Source: Enoplolaimus lenunculus (lineage: Eukaryota > Nematoda > Enoplea > Enoplida > Thoracostomopsidae). Taken from it: a stretch of 64,000 nucleotides of DNA. The notes below the pieces were generated by a model. That model saw only the letters and a program-made list of their open reading frames with translations, was not told where the DNA came from and made no database searches. Shown one piece after another: positions 1 to 11,536 of this stretch. Positions within the stretch are counted from its first letter, which is position 1; every line of letters starts with the position of its first letter. The DNA lies in NCBI GenBank assembly GCA_030248215.1, contig JASANG010000837.1, positions 55,326 through 119,325 of the forward strand, in the 5' to 3' direction. Position numbers and translations under genes: made by a program.

Positions 1-723
1 GAATTTTTGAGAGCAGATGAAATACTAATTGAAACGGGTGCAGTGATAGGGTTAGATTAAATGTTTTGAAAAAATCAAGGTGTTAGATTTGTAGACGAGT
101 TGAGTCAAATCCGGAATTTTTAACGTTGACGGATTTCTATCTTAGAAACACGGTAGTGTTTCTAAATATGATTCCCGCACCTTTAGTGCGGATTTTGTAA
201 AAATTAAATGATCCACTCCTGTTCGAAATCTTGAAATTGTTCAAAAACACGATAACCCACTCCTAAACCAGTTGTGCACGCACCATAATTTTAGTATTCC
301 AGCTGCTAAAGACTGGATTTTGATAGCTGGCATGCCAAAAACAAGCCAGTTTTGTGCAAAGAACATGTTCAATTTCCGTCACCACTTTTGCACCGTTAGC
401 TATGTAATACCCGCTATGTTAATGTTTTTGTTGGATATAAAATTAAAATTATATGAACCCCTAGATTTTGGCTTTAACGTGGCATGTTTCAAACTTTGCT
501 CGTTTCTAAAGAAATACACGATTAGATGCATTCTAGTGTAACCTTTCTTCTTTCGTGGCAAACACCTGTGTGATTACCTATTCTCGTAAATTTGTCGGCA
601 GTGATGTCAGTTATTGTAAAAATAATGCTTTAAAGCAAAAAGGCTACACACATTGTAAATAACAGTTGGTTTGTTTAGTGTGTATCTTTACTTGTTCGTT
701 TTCCTATGGAATATAAATCGATT
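1..723. other. AT-rich non-coding stretch, nothing recognised
   Basis: I see no coding exon, RNA gene or repeat with visible ends here. Short open stretches exist on the + strand but have no family resemblance and no plausible splice context. It may be part of an intron of the zinc-finger gene whose last two exons start at 4620, since that gene must have exons further upstream. Confidence 0.4.
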
Positions 724-1002
724 ATACATAGTTTAATGATTTGGGGTTTTTTACAAACGAAGGATGTGCTACAGTCAACTGAACTTTACAATCTATTGAT
801 ACTATTATACATAGTTTGGCCAATGTTACTTTAAAGGGCGTCCTTGGTTTCTTTTGGGTCCATAAAAGAGTAAGTTTAACGCCTCTTAAAGTAACATTGG
901 CCCATAGTTTAGTGATTTGGGAGTTTTTTTACCAAAGAACGATGTGCTACAGTACCGTTAGATATTTGTTTGGAACTGAACTTTGCAATCTATTGATACT
1001 TA
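724..1002. repeat. Direct duplication of about 90 bp flanking a miniature inverted-repeat transposon
   Basis: Bases about 727-810 and 906-1002 are imperfect direct copies; both begin CATAGTTTARTGATTTGG and end CAATCTATTGATACT. Between them sits an 89-bp element (about 815-903) with inverted ends GGCCAATGTTACTTTAAAG and its complement CTTTAAAGTAACATTGGCC-like right end. A related terminus is seen at 11685 (ATGTTACTTTATGGGGCGTCC, one word) and both ends of a longer relative lie at 24106-24283. The arrangement suggests either a local duplication with the transposon at the junction or insertion into a tandem pair. Confidence 0.6.
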
Positions 1003-1261
1003 ATACGTCACACAAGGTTGTTACTAAGGGCTGAGTTATTTAGTGTTACCGTAAAACAAACATGCAGGAAAAAAGTAATTGTATAAAAAGGAGAGTTTCA
1101 TTACTACAGCAAAAAACTTTGTCGACGACGAGAAAGGCTGGGAAATAATACATAGCTAGGTGCAAGCATGAGATGATAGGGAAATGAAAAATTTGGGTGG
1201 GCTTTGCCAAATTGTCCGGTGTTTTAGTAGTAAAATTAAGAAAGTTTTAATGCCTAGCTTT

Positions 1262-2003
1262 TACCCTGGGTTGGTACGGAAAATCTGAAGCAAAGGTTTT
1301 GATTGGAGAACGGGAAAAGTGGAAATTCTGATGTCTAGAATTTTACCCTGGGTTGGTAGGGAAAATCTAAAGCACAGGTTTTGGCTGGAAAACGGGAAAA
1401 GTGGAAAATTGTAACGCATAGAATTTCACCCTGGATTGGTAGGGAAAATTTGAAGCACAGGATTTGGTTGGAAAACGGGAAAAGCGGAAAATTAAAATGT
1501 CTAGATAGTTTCTTGGTTAGTAAGAAATATCTGAAGCAAAGGTTTTGGTTGGAAAACGGGAAAGTAGAAAATTCAAGCGTAGGGCATATATAGGTTTTGG
1601 TTGGAAAACGCTACAAGTGGAAAATATTAATGCCTAGATTTATCCCTGGATTGGTAGGGAAAATCTGAAGCATAGGTTTTGGTTGGCAAACGGGAAAAGT
1701 GGAAAATTCTAATGCCTAGATTTTTACGCTGGGTTGGTTGTTAAATCTGAAGCATAGCTTCAGATTTTCCCTACCAACCCGGGAATAATCTAAGCTTTTA
1801 AAATTTCCACTTTTCCAGTTTTCTAAACAAAATTTACCCTAAGATTTTCCCTACCAACCAAGGGAAAATCTAGGCGTTTAAATTTTCCACTTTTCCCGTT
1901 TTCCAAACAAACTTTACACTACAGATTTTCCCTACCGAACAAGGGAATATCCACGCTTATGAATTTTCCACTTTTCCCCAGCAAAACCTATGTCTGTGGT
2001 TTT
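1262..2003. repeat. Inverted minisatellite, about 81-bp units in opposing blocks
   Basis: A unit of about 81 bp containing GGTTTTGGTTGGAAAACGGG, then AAAAGTGGAAAATT and GGTTGGTAGGGAAAATCTG, is repeated about six times in + orientation from 1262 to about 1757. It then repeats about three times in the opposite orientation to about 2000. The turning point is a short palindrome, ATCTGAAGC-AT-GCTTCAGAT, at about 1745-1766. Units are diverged by roughly 10-20 percent by eye, so the array is not fresh. The whole block could fold into a long imperfect hairpin. Confidence 0.85.
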
Positions 2004-2107
2004 TTCTACCAACCAGTGGAACATCAGGCCGTCATACAGGAGTGGCTCCGCTGCACTCCTGGTCATAAGTTTTCCATCCTGGAAAAGTGGAAGCCCCTGT
2101 TCTATAC

Positions 2108-2302
2108 ATGGGCCAACAATTGCAACACGTATACATAATACTAAAACCACAAGACGTGCGAGCCCCCTCGGGCTCGAGCGTCAAGCTCCTATAGCTGAGT
2201 GGTGATGGTATACGCCTCCCACTCCAGTCACTGGAGTTCGAATCCTAGCATAAAAGTACGTCTCATGGGAAATAGAAAATATTCATGTGAGAAAGGGTTA
2301 AG
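2108..2302 (+). repeat. tRNA-derived repeat (SINE-like), copy 1
   Basis: A stretch of about 190 bp is shared, in opposite orientation, with 42112-42304. Its core (2184-2255) looks like a decayed tRNA. TAGCTGAGTGGTGATGGTA resembles the A box, GCCTCCCAC resembles the anticodon arm of a glycine tRNA with CCC anticodon, and GAGTTCGAATCC is a good B box. The acceptor stem does not pair, so this is not a working tRNA gene. The internal polymerase III promoter boxes and the dispersed second copy point to a SINE or tRNA-derived retroposed family. Confidence 0.6.
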
Positions 2303-2326
2303 TGAAAAATTTTCAGTTTACTATCT

Positions 2327-2518
2327 TTAAATTTTGAAAGTACATTCCTAAGTATAACCTTGTATTATCGCTCAACCGTATATACATATATCAGTAACGA
2401 TGGGCGGCGGAGCGTGGGTTAAAATAAATAGCAGTTTGTAACCGAATAACAAGGAGGGTACTTTCTGGAGAGGCCAAATAAATATCAGTACCCCCCTCTT
2501 ATTCGGGTCACTACAGTA
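2327..2518 (+). mobile_element. Truncated TA-flanked MITE (TTATTCGGGTCA family)
   Basis: This is the right part of the element seen complete at 44398-44843. It contains CATTCCTAAGTATAACCTTG, the GTAACCGAATAACAAG block, and the right terminus CCCTCTTATTCGGGTCACTA ending in CAGTA. The left half is missing. Confidence 0.75.
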
Positions 2519-3086
2519 AGAATATTCGCCAGCGCGAAGTAATTTATTTTCACAGAGGATAATTTTAGTACAGTTCTGCGTAAAACTGACTGGGGTTTTT
2601 TAATGGGGGTCATTTTTTCATGCGACACTGTGTATTAACAACGACCGGGGGGTTTCTTTTTAATGTGGGTCATTTTTTCACACGACAGTACTGTGAAAAT
2701 CTGACCTCCATGGAAATATACCCGGGGGACATATTTAGGAGGGCATTTTTATGCGACACCGGAACCGGATAATGAAAAGTACCGGATTTTCGTACCGGAA
2801 CCGGAATTCCGGTTGCACTCAAGTGAAGGTGTTAGTGGTATTTATAGCAAAGTTCTGTTAATGTTTAAGTTTTGATAGTATTTTTACAAAAAAAAGCGTG
2901 GTTAAACTCGACTTGATAATCCAAGATTTGTGTAAAAGCCTTGTTTTTCTTAAAGGTTTGCCCAATTGTATTCGACGCAGCGTTTAGAATTGTCCGAAAG
3001 CAGGATGCAACCGGAATTCCGGTTCCGGTAGCGAAAACCGGTATTTTGCACTATCCTGTTCCGGTAATAAATCCGGTATTTTTTCA
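2519..3086. other. Short direct repeat and hAT-like terminal fragments
   Basis: Two near copies of a segment containing GGTCATTTTTTCA followed by CGACA lie at about 2592-2630 and 2647-2690. After that come pieces of the CCGGAATTCCGGTTGCA hAT-like family: one right-end piece to about 2820 and one left-end piece from 3001 (CAGGATGCAACCGGAATTCC). No complete element can be bounded here and no coding sequence is visible. Confidence 0.5.
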
Positions 3087-4304
3087 GATTCGCAAGCTTT
3101 ATGTCGCAGGTAAAATTTTGTAACTAGAATTTCGTGGTTTACATGATGGTCAGGCGTGCGCAATTTGTTCAGGTAGCCAAATTAGTTTTCCACTGAAGCA
3201 TATTGCGGCCTTCGTTAAAACGACTAAACTCTCAGCAGTTTAAAAGTTATAAAGTTGTCTCCAAAATTATATATTAGTTATTTGCATATTTCACTTGGCT
3301 TGGCAGACAAATAAAGCATTTTTCAAACTTAACTTATAAATACAATATTCGTTTTAGTTTTCAATATTTTGATTACCAACCATTTCTGCTATTTTTACTC
3401 TGCGATTACACCTCGTTTAATTCATAACTATGAGCATACGAGGGTACAGGCGGAGGTTTGCCTCCGGCTCCGCCAGAAAATCGGCATCCGGTTCCAGCTC
3501 CGGTAGAATTTTTGCCGGAGGTTCCGGAAATTTCGTAGTAAAATTTTGCATAATTTTGTAAAATTTATCTGTTATTAAGCGTTTTGTTTTACTTCTGTCA
3601 CAATTTTCAGGAAAGAATTTCTGAAATTTCGCAAAAAATTAGCGTAAAACCAAAGAACTTTACAACATATTGTAGTTATTGGCTAAAATTAATTAATGAA
3701 CCATCATTAATTTCTTCTCACCTACGGCTCCGGCTCCTGCATGTTTCCTTGACATCCGGCTCCGGTATTTTTCGCCTCCGCTTGCACCTTGGAGCATACC
3801 TAAAAATAGCTGAATTTACGCCATTTCTCAGTGTGCAACGTGGCGAAATTAGGAAAAGTTGAAACAGTGTTTAAATCCTAATTTTTTACGAATACATGTG
3901 TTAAAGTGGCGAAATTTTTGGTTTTAAGCATTTTTTCGGAAAACCAGATAATGTTGAAGTCAAATGCATCGAACGACACAATATTCGTAAAACGATGGAA
4001 AATTATATTACCGAGATTGCCCAAACATCCGGTAGAAGCCTTACTAAAGTCAGAGCTCGATTTTCTACCGGAGCTCGACGTCCATTTAGTACCGTAGAAT
4101 TTCGTTAATGGAAACGCATACCGTGATTTTTATACGAGTTGTGCCAGTATTGCCGAGATTTTCGTCGTTTTATTAACGTAGGCCGCAATATGCTTCAGGG
4201 GAAAACTAATTTGGCTACCTGAACAAATTGCGCACGCCTGACCATCATGTAAACCACGAAATTCTAGTTACAAAATTTTACCTGCGACATAAAGCTTGCG
4301 AATC
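3087..4304. mobile_element. Fold-back element with about 140-bp terminal inverted repeats, carrying an inserted hAT MITE
   Basis: Bases 3087-3233 (starting GATTCGCAAGCTTTATGTCG) reappear as the reverse complement at about 4163-4304, with few differences. The interior of about 930 bp has no convincing coding sequence. It is interrupted at 3440-3791 by a separate hAT-like MITE with its own 8-bp duplication. The long inverted ends with unrelated interior fit a fold-back or Tc1-like non-autonomous element; I saw no clear target duplication at the outer ends. Confidence 0.75.
3440..3791 (+). mobile_element. hAT-like MITE with perfect 8-bp target duplication GAGCATAC
   Basis: The element is about 352 bp and is flanked by GAGCATAC at 3432-3439 and again at 3792-3799. 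Its ends are degraded versions of CAGGGTACAACCGGAGG and CACCTCCGGTTGCACCCTG. Its interior (TTTTGCATAATTTT..., AAAATTAGCGTAAAACCAAA) matches the copy at 47627-47968 along its length. It has no coding capacity. It sits inside the fold-back element at 3087-4304 and so is younger than it. Confidence 0.85.
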
Positions 4305-4619
4305 ATATAACTTTTGCCCAAGTTGGGCATTTTTTTCTAGCATAATATACAGAGACGTATAAATAAATGCAAGCTAAGCCTTATAGTCTAACTCAACTCT
4401 TCATTATACATTGTTAACTAAGACTGTATTTAAAATTTAGCCATTTTGGGTCCAGTCAAGTTGGTGTTTTATGCCCCGGGCGATCTCTACGTAGACATAA
4501 TTTCGATAATGGTGTTTTATAAGCAGTGCCTGTATTCCGTACAAAGTGTGTACGTTGTACGTTGCATTGTATTTGTACTGATACATGTGAGCTAAAACCA
4601 AACTAAACTTATATTTCAG
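4305..4619 (+). other. Intron 3' end before the zinc-finger exon
   Basis: AT-rich sequence ending in the acceptor TTATATTTCAG directly before base 4620. No repeat with visible limits was found. The upstream exon of the zinc-finger gene is not visible in this window. Confidence 0.5.
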
Positions 4620-7483
4620 GGGAGAAACCATATCATTGCAAAGAGTGCGGAAAAGGCTATGCTCAGAAAGTTGGTTTGAACATTCATCTCGAACAGTGTA
4701 TTGCAATTAAACAAAAACGTGCGCTAATGGAAGCGGACGGTGATTTCAGTGAAAAGCAACAATCCAATTCTAATGGTAATGCAGGGATGTCCGTTTCGGC
4801 GCAATTATTACACGATCACCAAACCACGAATGTGTCAAATGATAAGCTTGCACATAGCAATGCCACCGATTGGGTGTTAAACCAGACGGCCCCAGATACG
4901 TCTGGTATAGGAGATGGTGGCACACCACAGGCCCTGGTAGGGGAAGCTCGGGCGGATGCTTCATTTTTAACTGCAGGGCAATTACAGCAATCAGAGACAG
5001 ATAAATCAGCTAGCGTGCTGGCTATGTCGTCAACGAATTTAACAAATGATTTACGGAAAGACAACCAAACTGTTGGAGATAATGCCGACACAATTTCGAT
5101 GTCTGAACAAAATTTAATGACATGTTCCTCAGTACAGTTTCAGGAACCAGGGTAAGCACGCTAAAACTGGTGGGAAATTTTGTTCATATACTACAAAAGT
5201 GACCTTGTTTGGGTGGCAAGGAATTGAAAGCCGATAGATGTCGGTTATAAAATTCACTAGTTCGAATTTTTTTATTTCGAGTCAAATTATTTGGAGCATA
5301 GTGTAAAAATAATTAAGGTTTCTTTCATTCTATAGCCTAAAAATGTAACTATGTCCATCAAATGACATTTGAAACATTATGCAACGAAACTCACATATGT
5401 CAGTTATGCATTTAGTAAACAATTTCTCAAATTTTTTGCTACTCAATTTCTCTTTTATATTGGTTCTTTCCACTGTTATCGGTTGAGTTTATTTTGAACT
5501 GTTTGTAATGTTTTTATTTTGAACTCTCTGTTATGTTTTTGTGAACGAGTAGATTGATGCAGTGAAGATGGACATGAAGGCGTTGGGCTAAAGGAAGAGA
5601 TTGTGTTTGATAGAATATCTTGGTGAAGAGGCATGCATCAGACACGGTCAAATCCATGTCAGTCGTGCCCTGGCATGCCGCAAAAACGACTTACATCCTT
5701 TGTTGTTGTTATTGTTGTAATGATTTTGGTAAATTTTAGGGTGAAAGTCGAAACTGCGAACATAAGTCCACTAAATCCGGTTGATCTCAACGCGTTGTCT
5801 AATAGTCAGAATCGGTCTAAGTCAGGTGTCACTGCAAGTAAAGGCGGCAGTAAACAAGCTGCGGATAAAGACAATCCGAACGAAGATCCGGACAGTAATG
5901 AGAGGCAGAAAAATCATTACACAATCGATAATGAATCTGGCGAAGTTTTGCCCGTTGTCGTCGGCTCTGCCCCTACTACCACCGCTAAAGATTCAACTCG
6001 GAAATCGTGCTCAGCCAGTGCTTTGTGGTCTCCGGACACGAGTTCGCATATGCCAAAAAGCGGCAACGGGCCTGCGTTGAACAGTTCGACGGATACCAAA
6101 AATATAACGTCTGATGGTAATTGTGAAAGAGACAAACGGAATGAAATCGTAAAGTCACCAAAAGGCCGAGATTTGCGTTTCGACAATAGCTTACATATCT
6201 CGCAAACCAGCAGCAACAGCACTTCTCTCGTGGTGTCCACGAAACCAAGCCTGGTTGTGCCTTGTGACTCAAATATAAATGTGTTGACCACCGTCACTGG
6301 AGGTGAAGTTGTCAACTCTTGTGGTAACTCTAATTATGTCAAAACCATCGACTTATTGCAGCCTTCGTTGTTCAGTCCGATACCTGGTGGTCTGTCACAA
6401 GAGCTACTTGCTGCTGCGTTTAACAACACAAATACCGTGTCGTCTTCGATTTCGGAAGCAGTATCTAATGGCACTTTCAATGCTTCTTTTCTCTCGTCTG
6501 TGACATCCCAAACACCACAAATGCATGCAACCCAAGTACAGTCACAGCAGCTAACTGCTGGTCTGGGTGGTTCTAGTGCGGTCGGCGTGAAGTCTTCGGA
6601 TGTTACAACTGGTACACCCTCCCAATGCATGCTAAAGCAACCGCTACCGCAAATGTCAATAATACCACCTGCAGATTTGGCTGCTATTATTAGCGGTGAC
6701 GCAAGCGCGAGAATGCGTAATAGTGTGACTGTCGTTGGCTCTGGCAGCCTAAGCCAAGATGGTTCTAACGCAACGGCAGGTAAAGACGTTATAACGAGCG
6801 AGTCAGGGCTGATTAAAGAACAAAATGTTTTGACAACTGGACTCACATCTACTGTTGCTGAATCTGTTAGCCTATCTCAATCATTAGTTTCTACAACATA
6901 TACCGGAGACAGTGTTGCAAGCGGTGACATCACAGTAATTACTGCCAGTACTTCAACCTGTGTGACGGTTCCTCATGATGTTAGGGGTAATGTATCTACC
7001 CAAAGTCCTAAGCGAAACTCCCAAGAGCAATTGGTGAAATTGGTAAGCGGTGGGTCAACGCCATTGGCGAACAACCCGGCCATTGTGGTTACTGCACTTG
7101 ATGGCTTACAACAAAATACTGCCTCTAGTAGTTCTAATTCTAGCATTGCAACGAGTGTTTCCGTAACTAGTTTTACACCACTATACGTTAAATCTCAGGT
7201 TGATACTCCGGCTAGTACTGTTGCAAGTAATAGCCCTAACGTCTCTGCTGGGATAAAACCAGAATCCTTGATTCCTGTGACTCCAACTTCTGAGGTGAGT
7301 AGTTGTATATCGATTGCGGTAAATGATCGCAAGGTGGTGGGAGCAGGCTCGTCTGACAGGAAAGAAAAGCAAGACGAATATCAGAACAACCAACAGATTT
7401 TGCACGCAGAATGTGCAACAGATACGCGATCGGAAAACAGCTCAAAACAAAAATTCGAAATAGAAGAAGATTGCTTTAAATAA
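4620..7483 (+). CDS. Zinc-finger protein, 3' part: one C2HC-type finger plus a long Ser/Thr-rich tail
   Basis: Two exons are visible: 4620-5151 and 5740-7483, encoding the last 757 residues. The first exon follows TATATTTCAG and opens with a Krueppel-type linker, GEKPY, then HCKECGKGYAQKVGLNIH and LEQC. This is a C-X2-C-X12-H-X3-C finger, with Cys replacing the usual last His. The GEKPY linker implies more fingers in upstream exons outside the window. The donor at 5152 (GTAAGC) and the acceptor ending 5739 (AAATTTTAG) join in phase, giving EPG then VKVETAN. Without splicing the frame hits a stop just after the donor. The remaining 700 or so residues are low-complexity, rich in Ser, Thr, Asn and Val with no domain I recognise. 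A nuclear DNA-binding transcription factor is the likely role; the specific family is unknown. AATAAA lies at 7691. Confidence 0.8.
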
Positions 7484-7690
7484 CAGTGGAAAAGTCGAAT
7501 ATGCAGAAATAGCAACAAGATTTCGCAGTCCAGCGGCAAGATGGTACAAATAAACAACTTCAAAACAAACAGAATCAAGTGCAACACAGTAGACCGATAA
7601 CTAGGAAGAATGAGAACAGCGAAAAACAAGCGAGAGGGACATTAATGACAGCAGACATGAAGGGGCTGAAAGTTATAGATTGGATATGCA

Positions 7691-7696
7691 AATAAA
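7691..7696 (+). terminator. Candidate polyadenylation signal of the zinc-finger gene
   Basis: AATAAA lies 208 bp after the stop codon of the zinc-finger gene, in the right orientation. It is a weak prediction, since such hexamers are frequent in AT-rich DNA. Confidence 0.35.
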
Positions 7697-8700
7697 AAGG
7701 AATACCGCCCCTTTTACAGCGATCAAAACCAAAATTTCGTATTAAGTTTTAGTAATCAACTTGTGCTTGGCTTCTCGCACGCTTGGTTTTTTCACTGTAT
7801 ACCATAATAGGTCATGAGCCCAACCCGCACGCCAAAAATTTCTAGATCCGTAACTGATTAGTCCCGACAAGAGCACGAAAACAGTTGTAATAAAGTTACA
7901 CTAAAGCGTGACTATGACGAGAATCGTACTGCGTGTTTTTGTTCGAGTTTAACTTATGTTCACGTTTCCGCTTGGTAATAATTTGTTGTACTGCGATTTA
8001 AGCTCAGCCAGCAGTTCATGTATGTTTTGTATATGTTTTGCCTGAGCACCTACTTAGTTGCTCCAGCAGGTAATCGACATGTCCCAAATCCCAATATATT
8101 CGTTTAAAACAGTCAGAACAACAACTACTGGAATTCGGAATTCAGTTTGAATCGAGTGATTTGTTCAAAGATAGAACGTGTGTTTGTTACAGCATGTATT
8201 GAATAATTGCAGGTTTTTGTTCGTGATGATATTGGGCTGTAGTAACGAACAACTACTGAAGTTGTAATATTTGTTTATAGCTGTTTAATTTTTTCTGCAG
8301 AGTGATGCATCTAGACTGTCTAAAGCGAATGCTTGCGTTGTATTATGCTAAAAGTTTAGAAATATTTGGATTGTATATGGTCGGGTATCCTGGTTATTTT
8401 TACCGAAAAATTCCTCATTCAGGTATGGCAAAAATACCCATACGAAATACCTGAGGTAAAATGATTTTATTACCAATGTGTTTATCTAAACAGTCTCTTT
8501 CTGTGTACCGGAATTAAACATAAAATTGTGTTGATTCTCGCTCGCTTTGCACGCGAAGATTCTAACATAGCATAATGGAATAGGTTCGCCTAGGTTTATT
8601 ATTTCTATCAGAGACTTGTATAAGCTTTTGAGTAACTCGCTGGTACATAAATATCAGAACTTTTTCTCGCATGCTACGTTCGGTCGCAAAAGCGTTTGCG
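7697..8700. other. Spacer, nothing recognised
   Basis: AT-rich sequence between the zinc-finger gene and a tandem repeat. I see no exon with family resemblance and no element with paired ends. Confidence 0.4.
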
Positions 8701-8707
8701 TCATGAC

Positions 8708-9308
8708 AGGCTAATATACACAATTGGCTAATCCTAAATTGGAAGTTTTTAAGAAATTTCACTAATTATTACGGTTACAAACAATGCAATTTCAGTACTA
8801 AAGCGTTTTTAGGCACGATGAATCTGAATAAATTGTCTACAAATCTTCAAAACCGATTATTGAATAGCTAATAACTAATATACATATTAGCATAACTGAT
8901 AAGCCTAAATTAGGACGTTTTGCAATATTTCACTAATGATTACGGTTACAAGCAATCTACTTTAAGCAATAAATGGTTTTTGGGTGCGAGGAATCTGAAT
9001 AATTAGCATAACTGATAAGCCTAACTTAGGTTTTGCAATATTTCACTAATGATTAGGGTCACAAGCAATCTCATTTCAGCAATAAATGGTTTTTTTGGTG
9101 CGAGGAACCTGAATAAATTGTCTGCAAGCCTTAGAAACAGATAATTGAATAGTTAGCTAATTTGCATAATAGCATAATTGATAAACCTAAATTAGGACTT
9201 TTTGCAATATTTCTCTAATTATTAGGGTTAATGAAGTTTTTTTGGGTGCGAAGGATCTGAATAAATTATTTTCAGACCTCCAAAACCGATAGATGAATAG
9301 TTAATTTG
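8708..9308 (+). repeat. Diverged tandem repeat, four units of about 110-180 bp
   Basis: Four consecutive units share AAGCCTAAATTAGGA, then GCAATATTTCACTAATGATTA, then a GGTTTTTGGGTGCGAGGAATC-like block, and CTGAATAAATTGTCT with CAAAACCGAT in the longer ones. The second unit is shortened by loss of its last part. Divergence is moderate. There is no coding potential. Confidence 0.75.
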
Positions 9309-9894
9309 ATGAATAAACAACCATAACCTTAGGTTGTCAGCATTAACAGTTATGTTGTCTGTGTTAACTTGGAATACTATCTGATATTTGCGTATGCAAG
9401 ATTAAATAACAGACATACGAGTCCTTAACATCTCTCCATAGAAGAGAAAAGCACTTATAGAAAGTTTTAGAATAATCTTCAGGATCACGGGTGTAAAAAC
9501 TTTCGTTATGGAATTAAGTTTTGGCAGTCCTTGTTATCGGATCTTGATGAGTTTTCAATTTATTAACCAAAAGTGCTACAAGTTTACCTTCTGTAATTAA
9601 TGTATATGTTTTTTGATAAATTTTGTTTTCAGTTGTTTATATATACATACATACATATAGGTATAATAGCTTTAGTATTGTACAGTGGGCTATGAGAGAC
9701 ACAAGGGCAAATATATTTTTTGTAAATTCAAACGGCTTCAATTTGCAAACATAATCACTTATTGATTTTTTGAGGATATCTTTGTTGTGATATATTCTGA
9801 AATGTTGAACCTTTACGTCACTTCGATGCCGCGATGAAATTGATTTCATATTTTTGACTCACGCATTGTATACTATGCGAAACAAAAATATTGT
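9309..9894. other. Spacer, nothing recognised
   Basis: AT-rich sequence with short TATA-type simple sequence near 9640-9665 (ATATATACATACATACATAT). No gene or bounded repeat. Confidence 0.4.
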
Positions 9895-10277
9895 TACTGT
9901 ATTGACCCGAATAAGTGGGTGGGTTCATAAGAGGGGGTCCCCATTTTGAGTCCGAATCAATAGGAGTCCGTATCCCTAATAAGAGTCCGTAAGCGGAAAG
10001 AGTGCCTGAACCCTATTTGAGTTCGAAACTTTGAAGCGTACTTAAATTTTGAAAGTGCATTCCTAAGTATATCCTTGTATTAGTACTCAAGCTATTGACA
10101 CAAGACAAATAAACGTTTAATTCAACGGATAATTGCAGTACCGGATATATATCAGTAACGAAGGACGGCGGAGCATGGGTTAAAATAAATAACAGTCCGT
10201 AACCGAATAACAAGGGGATACCCTCTGGAGGGGTCAAATAATTATCAGTCCCCCCTCTTATTCGGGTCACTACAGTA
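9895..10277 (+). mobile_element. TA-flanked MITE, both ends present (TTATTCGGGTCA family)
   Basis: The left end is TACTGTATTGACCCGAATAA at 9895 and the right end CTTATTCGGGTCACTACAG then TA at 10277. Both lie in TA dinucleotides, as expected for Tc1/mariner-type targets. The internal blocks match the copy at 44398-44843, but about 60 bp after the left arm is missing. No coding capacity. Confidence 0.85.
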
Positions 10278-11536
10278 CCAACTGAAAAACTTCATGAAAA
10301 CGCATATGGCCCAACATCACGAAGTTTGTTTTGACTCGTAACTCACTTGTCTACGATCTTGAACTTAAAAATGTTTCAAAAAAGTCCGTCAAGTAAGCAG
10401 ACAACTTTAAATCTAAATTGGTTGTTTGGGTGTGCACAGCAAAAAATGGTGAGTCAAATTGACTTTCTCCGAAATGGTCATTTTCTGTTATAACTATTTC
10501 AGCAATTAATAGTGTGCACGCCTGTAGCCAGCTCAACATGTAAAAGTGGGCCGAAAAATTAGGAAGGGACTTGCGGAAGCCTTGGGAGCCGGTTCTGTTC
10601 TGCCCTTGGCTACGGGCCCAATACAGTGTTTGCTATATCAGCCTCAATTGTTTCTTGAAATTGCATGTGCATATTAAAGCAGCCATACTTTGTAAATATT
10701 TTGATTGTTACACTGCATGAAACAATGGTTGGGTTTCTGAAACCCTTCCAATGTAACGATATTACATCGTATTTATAGTAATTGTGTTGAATAACTGTTT
10801 AGTTACAACCTGTTGTTCGAAAGATGTTAACGTGCAAACTCGTATAGTATTTTAAACTATATTCACCTTTATAGGCGTTCACTTTTGAGTAGCATGCGAC
10901 AATAAACATCGAAATCGAGTGTGTTAAATGATCTATCAGAAACCAAGATTTTTATGTTTTTCCAGCTTGACTGGTAATGGATGTGTAAACAGTTAGTAAG
11001 AATTTCGGAAACCGAAGTCGGACATAAATGTATAGAACCTTTTGTGTTTTACAAAACTGAATGAGTAATAAGTAATTTATAACTAAGATTATAAAAATAA
11101 CGAAGTTTTCGGTATTTCTATACCGGAAACGGGCTGATTTTTACCGGAAACGTGTATCAATTTTTGTAAAAAAAAACTAGTTTTCAGCACGCTTACACAA
11201 GATTATGTCGTTTTACGTCTTGGTAATTTGGTTATTGGATTGCTCTATCAACTTATAAATATAATTTTGACATATTCCTATGAAATAATTTTTGCTTTGC
11301 TGTAAGTGAATAAAATGGTGAAGCGTAAGTAATTGTAAATGCCTTGTTTTCGTTTTGTGTGCAGTAAAAATAGTGTTCTGTGAAAAAGGGCGAGGCTTTG
11401 TTCAACGTACTAGTTCAGGAGCTTAATTTGTGGATCCGACTTTCGCGCAAAAGTTGTAATGTTTGCTTGACATCAGGGTGTAAACGGACACTAAAATAAC
11501 AGAACCGGAAACGCAGGGATCAAAATAGCGTAATCA
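10278..11536. other. Spacer with small repeat fragments
   Basis: A partial copy of the GAGTCAAATT palindromic element begins near 10427 (GCAAAAAATGGTGAGTCAAA) and is lost after about 80 bp. A single end resembling TGGTTGGGTTTCTGAAAC is near 10725, and CCGGAAACG-type fragments of hAT-like ends are near 11110-11160 and 11500. No exon recognised. Confidence 0.45.

Noticed and set aside
2184-2255. A possible functional tRNA gene.
   Set aside because: A and B boxes are good, but the acceptor stem does not pair and the same 190 bp is dispersed, so a tRNA-derived repeat is the better reading.
5633-5739. An ATG at 5633 in frame with the long Ser/Thr-rich exon, giving a 616-residue protein with a hydrophobic start.
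   Set aside because: The hydrophobic stretch is the T-rich 3' end of an intron; the acceptor at 5739 joins in phase to the zinc-finger exon ending at 5151, which explains the frame better.
5917-6846. Minus-strand open frames of 95-170 codons opposite the zinc-finger tail.
   Set aside because: They are shadows of the long + strand coding exon and show no motif.
8708-9308. A possible CRISPR-like or regulatory array because of regular repeats.
   Set aside because: Units are long, adjacent, diverged and without spacers; this is an ordinary eukaryotic tandem repeat.
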